64,000 nt of DNA from contig CAYLYQ010000001.1 of the NCBI GenBank assembly GCA_964388105.1, positions 1 through 64,000 of the forward strand, written 5' to 3'. Positions 59,550 to 64,000 of this stretch are shown here, piece after piece. The DNA comes from ZC4RG35 sp964388105. GTDB taxonomy: Bacteria; Actinomycetota; Acidimicrobiia; Spongiisociales; ZC4RG35. A program made the position numbers and the translations under genes. Below the pieces are notes generated by a model. The model had not been told where the DNA came from and searched no databases. It worked only from the letters and a program-made list of their open reading frames with translations. Numbering within the stretch: the first letter of the stretch is position 1; every line of letters starts with the position of its first letter.

Positions 59550-60138
59550 GGCCGGCTCGCTCCAGGATCCTGTCGACCATCTCGTCGATGCTCAGCCCGC
59601 CGTCGAGCACGAGCACCCGCTCGGGATCGGACTCGGCCAGATCGAGATAGGCGCCGCGCACGAGGCTCTGGAACTCCACACCCTCGCCGCCGATACGGTC
59701 CTCCCGATGCTGCCGGTCCAGGGCCTCGACGGGGTCGACGTCGAGCACGACGACGAGGTCGGGGGTCGTGCCGGCGACGGCCCACTCGTTGAGATCACGG
59801 ATCCGATCTTCCCCCAGTCCGCGGGCCCGGCCCTGATAGGCGATCGAGGAGTAGAAGGTGCGATCGCTGACCACCCACTTCCCCGCTTCCAGGGCCGGCC
59901 TGATCACCTCTGACGCCAGCACCGCCCTCTGAGCCGCGAACAGCAGCGCCTCGGCCCGGTCGTCGAGGGTCTCGGAGTCGAGGAGCAGTCCGCGGATCAC
60001 TTCGCCGATCGATGAGCCACCCGGCTCGCGGACGGTGACCACGCCCTCGCCGAGGGCCTCGAGGCGGGCGGCGAGGGCGGCGGCGATGGTGCTCTTCCCG
60101 CTCCCGTCGACCCCCTCCAAGGCGATGTATCGGTTCAC
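59542..60138 (-). CDS. tmk: Thymidylate kinase
   Basis: The 198-residue enzyme phosphorylates dTMP to dTDP. P-loop EGVDGSGKS (about 8-16), REPGGSSIGE, and the DR motif VVSDRTFYSSIAYQG are present. The GTG at 60138 gives the usual N-terminus VNRYIALEG; the longer in-frame extension runs across the divergent topA promoter. It is separated from topA by 79 bases. Confidence 0.95.
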   Translation of the reverse strand: MNRYIALEGVDGSGKSTIAAALAARLEALGEGVVTVREPGGSSIGEVIRGLLLDSETLDDRAEALLFAAQRAVLASEVIRPALEAGKWVVSDRTFYSSIAYQGRARGLGEDRIRDLNEWAVAGTTPDLVVVLDVDPVEALDRQHREDRIGGEGVEFQSLVRGAYLDLAESDPERVLVLDGGLSIDEMVDRILERAGRE

Positions 60139-60178
60139 GAATGCAACGCTAACCAACCGGGATGACGCATCATCCGTG

Positions 60179-60207
60179 TTGACATACGCACCCGATGTGC
60201 GTTCAAC
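60179..60207 (+). promoter_or_regulatory. Candidate topA promoter with embedded inverted repeat
   Basis: TTGACA (60179-60184) is a perfect -35 box. The hexamer 17 bases further, TTCAAC, is a poor -10, giving a predicted start within a few bases of the topA ATG. ACGCAC (60186-60191) and GTGCGT (60197-60202) form a 6-bp inverted repeat inside the spacer, suggesting a repressor site or cruciform sensitivity to supercoiling. Confidence 0.4.
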
Positions 60208-60217
60208 TCTCAGAAAA

Positions 60218-62773
60218 ATGCCCAAATCACTCGTCATCGTCGAATCGCCCACCAAGGCTCGAACCATTTCCGCGTTCCTCCCCGATGCCAAGGTCGAGTC
60301 GTCCATGGGCCACATCCGTGACCTGCCCCGGTCGGCTGCGGAGATCCCCGCCAGCGCCAAGGGCACCGAGTGGGCGCGCCTCGGGGTGGACGTCGACAAC
60401 GACTTCGAGCCCCTCTACGTGGTCCCCAAGGACCGCAAGAACCAGGTCAAGAAGCTGAAAGAAGCCCTCGCCGGAGCCGAGGTCGTCTATCTCGCCACCG
60501 ACGAGGACCGCGAAGGCGAGGCCATCGCCTGGCACCTGGTCGAGGTGCTCAAGCCCAAGGTGCCGGTGCATCGGATGGTCTTCCACGAGATCACCAAGCC
60601 GGCCATCGAAGAGGCCTTCGCCAATCCGAGGGACCTCGACGAGCGCCTGGTCCAGGCACAGGAGGCCCGCCGGATCCTCGACCGCCTCTACGGCTACGAG
60701 GTCTCGCCCGTGCTGTGGCGCAAGATCCAGCCTCGCCTGTCTGCCGGACGGGTCCAGAGCGTGGCGGTGCGCGTCGTCGTCGAGCGCGAGCGGGAGCGAA
60801 TGGCGTTCGTGTCGGCGGACTACTGGGGAGTCGACGGGGTATTCGCCCGGGTCGACGACCTCGACCGCACCTTCCCCGCCGAGCTGCACAGTGTCGACGA
60901 CAAGCGCGTCGCCACCGGTAAGGACTTCGACGAGAAGGGCAAGCCGAAGCCGGACGTGGTGGTGCTCGACCGGTCTGATGCCGAGTCGCTGGCGACCGAA
61001 CTGGCGAATGCCCGATTCGAAGTCCGGTCCGTCTCTTCCAAGCCGTACAAGCGCAGCCCCTATCCCCCGTTCCGCACCTCGACGCTGCAGCAGGAAGCGG
61101 GCCGCAAGCTGCGCTTCTCTTCGAGTCGGACCATGTCCGTGGCCCAGCGCCTCTACGAGAACGGCTACATCACCTACATGAGGACCGATTCGGTCAACCT
61201 GTCCCAGTCCGCCATGGATGCGGCACGGGCTCAGGTGACCAAGTTGTTCGGCTCCGACTTCCTGTCCCCCAGCCCCCGGGTCTACCAATCGAAGGTGAAG
61301 GGCGCCCAGGAGGCCCACGAGGCCATCCGCCCAGCCGGCGACTCGTTCAAGACACCCGAGGAGGTGGCTCGCGAAGTCGGTTCGGACGAGGCCGCCCTCT
61401 ACGACCTGATCTGGAGACGGACCCTGGCATCGCAAATGGCGGACGCCGCCGGAACCACGGTGTCGGTGCGCCTCGGCGCCACGGCAGGAGACGGCCGCGA
61501 CACGCTGTGGGCCGCCTCCGGCAGGACCATCACCTTCCCCGGTTTCCTGCGCGTGTACGTCCAAGGTGTCGACGAGGGGGACGGGGACGACGCCGAGAAC
61601 ATCCTCCCGCCGCTGGCCGAAGGGGACGAGCTCGCCACCCAGCGGCTGGAGCCAACGGGCCACACCACCCGGCCCCCGGCTCGCTACACCGAGGCGTCAC
61701 TGGTCCAACGCCTGGAGGAGTTGGGCGTGGGCCGTCCCTCCACCTACGCCTCCATCATGACCACGATCCAGGACCGGGGTTACGTGTTCAAGAAGGGCAC
61801 CGCCCTGGTCCCCTCCTTCACCGCTTTCGGAGTGGTGGCTCTGCTGGAGCGGCACTTCCCCCGGCTCGTCGACTACGAGTTCACCGCCGCGATGGAGGCC
61901 GACCTCGATGGCATCGCCGAAGGTGAGCAGGAGTCGGTGCCCTGGCTCTCCGACTTCTACTTCGGCGAAGAGGGCCTGCGCGAGAACGTCGCCCGCCACC
62001 TCGACGAGATCGATCCGCGTGAAGTCGGCACCATCCCCCTCGGTACCGACGATTCCGGAGTCGAGGTGGTGGCTCGCATCGGACGCTACGGGCCCTACGT
62101 GGAGAGAGATGGCGAGCGGGCCTCGATCCCCGAGGACCTGCCTCCGGACGAGCTCAGCGTGGCCAGGGCCATCGAGCTGCTGGAAGTCCAGAACGCCGGC
62201 GCCAAGATCTTCGGCACCGACCCCGACACCGGCCTGGCCGTGTACGGGATGACGGGGCGGTTCGGCCCGTACGTCCAGCTCGGGGAGCAGGAGGAGGGGA
62301 GCAAGGAGAAGCCGAAGCGGGCGTCGCTGCTCTCCAAGATGACCCTCGACGAGATGGGCCTCGACGACGCCATCCGGCTGCTCTCGCTGCCCCGAACCGT
62401 CGGCGTTGACGAGAACGGGACCGAGATCCTGGCCCTCAACGGCCGGTACGGCCCGTACATCCAGCGGGGGGAGGACCGCCGGAGCCTCGAGTCCGAGGAC
62501 CAGCTCTTCACCCTCACCGTCGAAGAGGCCCTGGCGCTTCTCGCCGAGCCGCCACGGCGACGCGGCCAGGCCCGAACCTCGGTGCTCGCGGAGCTGGGCG
62601 AGACCCCGGACACCGGGAAGAAGGTCACCGTGCGGAGCGGCCGATTCGGCCCGTATGTCACCGACGGGGAGGTCAACGCCTCGCTTCGCAAGGACGACGA
62701 CCCGAGTCAGATCACACTGGACAGGGCACTCGAGCTCCTTGCCGCCCGCCGCGAGCGGATCGCCTCCGGCTAG
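60218..62773 (+). CDS. topA: DNA topoisomerase I
   Basis: The 851-residue type IA enzyme relaxes negative supercoils. It has an N-terminal Toprim domain (SLVIVESPTKARTI, ATDEDREGEAIAWH), the catalytic tyrosine Y320 in YITYMRTDS, and a C-terminal tail of repeated topo_C modules, each with a GR[FY]GPY motif (GRYGPYVERDG, GRFGPYVQLG, GRYGPYIQRG, GRFGPYVTDG), instead of zinc fingers. This tail is typical of Actinobacteria. The ATG at 60218 is preferred over the long upstream frame. Confidence 0.96.
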   Translation: MPKSLVIVESPTKARTISAFLPDAKVESSMGHIRDLPRSAAEIPASAKGTEWARLGVDVDNDFEPLYVVPKDRKNQVKKLKEALAGAEVVYLATDEDREGEAIAWHLVEVLKPKVPVHRMVFHEITKPAIEEAFANPRDLDERLVQAQEARRILDRLYGYEVSPVLWRKIQPRLSAGRVQSVAVRVVVERERERMAFVSADYWGVDGVFARVDDLDRTFPAELHSVDDKRVATGKDFDEKGKPKPDVVVLDRSDAESLATELANARFEVRSVSSKPYKRSPYPPFRTSTLQQEAGRKLRFSSSRTMSVAQRLYENGYITYMRTDSVNLSQSAMDAARAQVTKLFGSDFLSPSPRVYQSKVKGAQEAHEAIRPAGDSFKTPEEVAREVGSDEAALYDLIWRRTLASQMADAAGTTVSVRLGATAGDGRDTLWAASGRTITFPGFLRVYVQGVDEGDGDDAENILPPLAEGDELATQRLEPTGHTTRPPARYTEASLVQRLEELGVGRPSTYASIMTTIQDRGYVFKKGTALVPSFTAFGVVALLERHFPRLVDYEFTAAMEADLDGIAEGEQESVPWLSDFYFGEEGLRENVARHLDEIDPREVGTIPLGTDDSGVEVVARIGRYGPYVERDGERASIPEDLPPDELSVARAIELLEVQNAGAKIFGTDPDTGLAVYGMTGRFGPYVQLGEQEEGSKEKPKRASLLSKMTLDEMGLDDAIRLLSLPRTVGVDENGTEILALNGRYGPYIQRGEDRRSLESEDQLFTLTVEEALALLAEPPRRRGQARTSVLAELGETPDTGKKVTVRSGRFGPYVTDGEVNASLRKDDDPSQITLDRALELLAARRERIASG

Positions 62774-64000
62774 AGGACGGTGGCGGCCATCTCGGCGAGC
62801 GGGGAGCGGACCGAACGCTGCAGCGAGACGTGGGCGAACAAGGGCGACCCCCGGAACTTCTCGATCAGCGCCGCCATGCCTCCGAACGGCGAGATGTAGG
62901 GGTTGTCCACCTGTGACAGGTCGCCGCAGAAGATCACCTTGGAGTCCTGTGAGATCCGGGTGAGGATCACCTTCAGGGTCGGCAACTCCAGGTTCTGCGC
63001 CTCGTCGATGATCACGATCTCGCCTGTGATGGACCGCCCCCGCAGATAGGTGACGGCAGCCATCTCCAACTCTCCCCGGTTCACGAGCTCATCCACCGCG
63101 GCACGGGCGCCGTCGGGCCCTGCTTCGGAGAAGAGGGCGTAGAGGTTGTCGTGCACCGCGGCCATCCACGGTGTCAGCTTCTCGCTCAGGTCGCCGGGCA
63201 GGTAGCCGACTTCCTGGCGTCCCACCGCGACCAGCGGCCGGTAGACCGAAACCCGGCGGTAGCGGCGCTGTTCCAGCACCTGTTCCAGTGCGGCCGCCAG
63301 GGCCAGGAAAGTCTTCCCGGTGCCCGCCATCCCCATCAGCGCCACTGCCGGGATCGAAGGGTCGAGCAGCTGATGGAGGGCGACGGTCTGGGCGAGGTTC
63401 TTCGGTTCGACCCCGAATGCCCGCACGTGGCTCGGGACCCGCTCCACGACGGTCTCGGGCTCGGACTGGATGACCCGGGCCAGAGCGGAGCGAGAGACCC
63501 CGTTCCGGAGGACCACGAACTCGTTGACCGCCGCCGCCAGGCCGTCGAGGGTGATCTTGCCCTCGTCGTAGAGCCGGTCGATGGTGGCGATGTCGGTCTG
63601 GTGCTCCGTCATCCCCTGGCGGGCTTGTTCCACGGGAACGGTGTCCGCCCGGTAGTCCTGGACGGGCACGCCGAGCTGAGCCCCCTTGATGCGGAGCGAC
63701 GCGTCCTTGGTCACGAGCACAGCGCCGAGGTTGATACAGGTCGCCAGGATCCGGTGGTCGGGCGTGTGGGGGTCGAGCACCGGCGGGAGGTGCTCGGAGA
63801 CGATGCCGTTGAGCTCGATGCGAAGCGAGCCGCCGCCGCTCAGCGCTACCGGATCACGAAGGCCGCCCGGTCTGGAGGCGCCGAGCTCCTCGAGGAGCCG
63901 GATTGCGGAACGGGCGTTGGCGCCGACCTCGTCCATCCGCGTCTTCATCCGGTCGAGCTCCTCGACCACCACGAGAGGGAGGACGACCGCGTGCTCGTCG
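62770..64000 (-). CDS. PhoH-family ATPase with N-terminal PIN domain (5' end outside window)
   Basis: The visible part holds most of a PIN domain (LPLVVVEELDRMKTR, NARSAIRLLEELG, DHRILATCINLGAVLVTKDASLRIKA-like) and a C-terminal PhoH ATPase with Walker A GMAGTGKT and Walker B IVIIDEAQN. PIN-PhoH proteins are thought to be RNA helicase-nucleases linked to RNA turnover. The frame continues through 64000, so the first PIN aspartates lie outside. Its stop overlaps the topA stop in CTAG (62770-62773). Confidence 0.93.
   Translation of the reverse strand, partial: DEHAVVLPLVVVEELDRMKTRMDEVGANARSAIRLLEELGASRPGGLRDPVALSGGGSLRIELNGIVSEHLPPVLDPHTPDHRILATCINLGAVLVTKDASLRIKGAQLGVPVQDYRADTVPVEQARQGMTEHQTDIATIDRLYDEGKITLDGLAAAVNEFVVLRNGVSRSALARVIQSEPETVVERVPSHVRAFGVEPKNLAQTVALHQLLDPSIPAVALMGMAGTGKTFLALAAALEQVLEQRRYRRVSVYRPLVAVGRQEVGYLPGDLSEKLTPWMAAVHDNLYALFSEAGPDGARAAVDELVNRGELEMAAVTYLRGRSITGEIVIIDEAQNLELPTLKVILTRISQDSKVIFCGDLSQVDNPYISPFGGMAALIEKFRGSPLFAHVSLQRSVRSPLAEMAATVL

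Overview
The window is high-GC chromosomal DNA (about two-thirds G+C by eye) from a member of the Actinomycetota. The evidence is the combination of carD, disA, an RsrA/SigH-type redox sigma pair, a DUF3263 protein, a four-helix 'mycobacterial' holin-like protein, a WS/DGAT acyltransferase, the zincin-tilS-hpt-ftsH block, and a topoisomerase I whose tail is a set of basic repeats rather than zinc fingers. Long Thr/Pro linkers in several secreted or membrane proteins point towards the class Acidimicrobiia, but this is an inference. A run of 100 N at 11239-11338 shows a draft assembly. Genes are packed very tightly, with many ATGA/GTGA overlaps and four convergent pairs that share a CTAG stop overlap.

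Left part (1-27 kb), accessory and housekeeping mix: a CLC chloride channel with CBS and RCK_C domains; a translationally coupled trio of NYN-OST-HTH protein, FAD amine oxidase and ornithine cyclodeaminase-like protein; a polytopic membrane protein with a C-terminal hydrolase triad; a GSA-aminotransferase-like gene coupled to a CoA-transferase subunit cut by the gap; tRNA-Arg(CCT); the K+ transporter kup; an ABC-2 exporter; a WS/DGAT and an EamA transporter; a CvpA-CAP fusion; AlaX and a metallo-beta-lactamase-fold gene; and a DUF3263 / LytR_C / membrane protein / AI-2E-exporter-family operon.

Middle (27-50 kb), conserved actinobacterial core: radA-disA-carD-ispF-cysS-rlmB (ispD absent from its usual slot) running into a convergent tRNA-Thr(TGT); a zinc-ribbon membrane protein; a complete BMP-family nucleoside-type ABC importer (lipoprotein, ATPase, two permeases); clpC; a divergent polyprenyl diphosphate synthase; then DUF2520-panC-lysS-holin and folE / pseudo-phosphatase / folB / folK-methyltransferase fusion. 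The order resembles the radA-to-ftsH region of mycobacteria. An unusual plus-strand operon at 49.4-50.7 kb (30-codon ORF, ribbon-helix-helix protein, DUF4097 beta-solenoid) sits behind a clear promoter with repeated TGACA motifs.

Right part (50-64 kb): ftsH, hpt, tilS, a zincin, a small membrane protein, rsrA and sigH on the minus strand; a divergent plastocyanin-multicopper oxidase fusion; tRNA-Thr(CGT); holB and tmk; topA; and a phoH-type PIN/ATPase gene that leaves the window.

The most interesting signals are a family of GC-rich hairpin repeats next to tRNA genes with compensatory stem changes, the sORF-RHH-DUF4097 operon with its operator-like array, the folK-methyltransferase fusion, a catalytically dead phosphatase-like gene inside the folate operon, and a 40-residue membrane protein upstream of radA.
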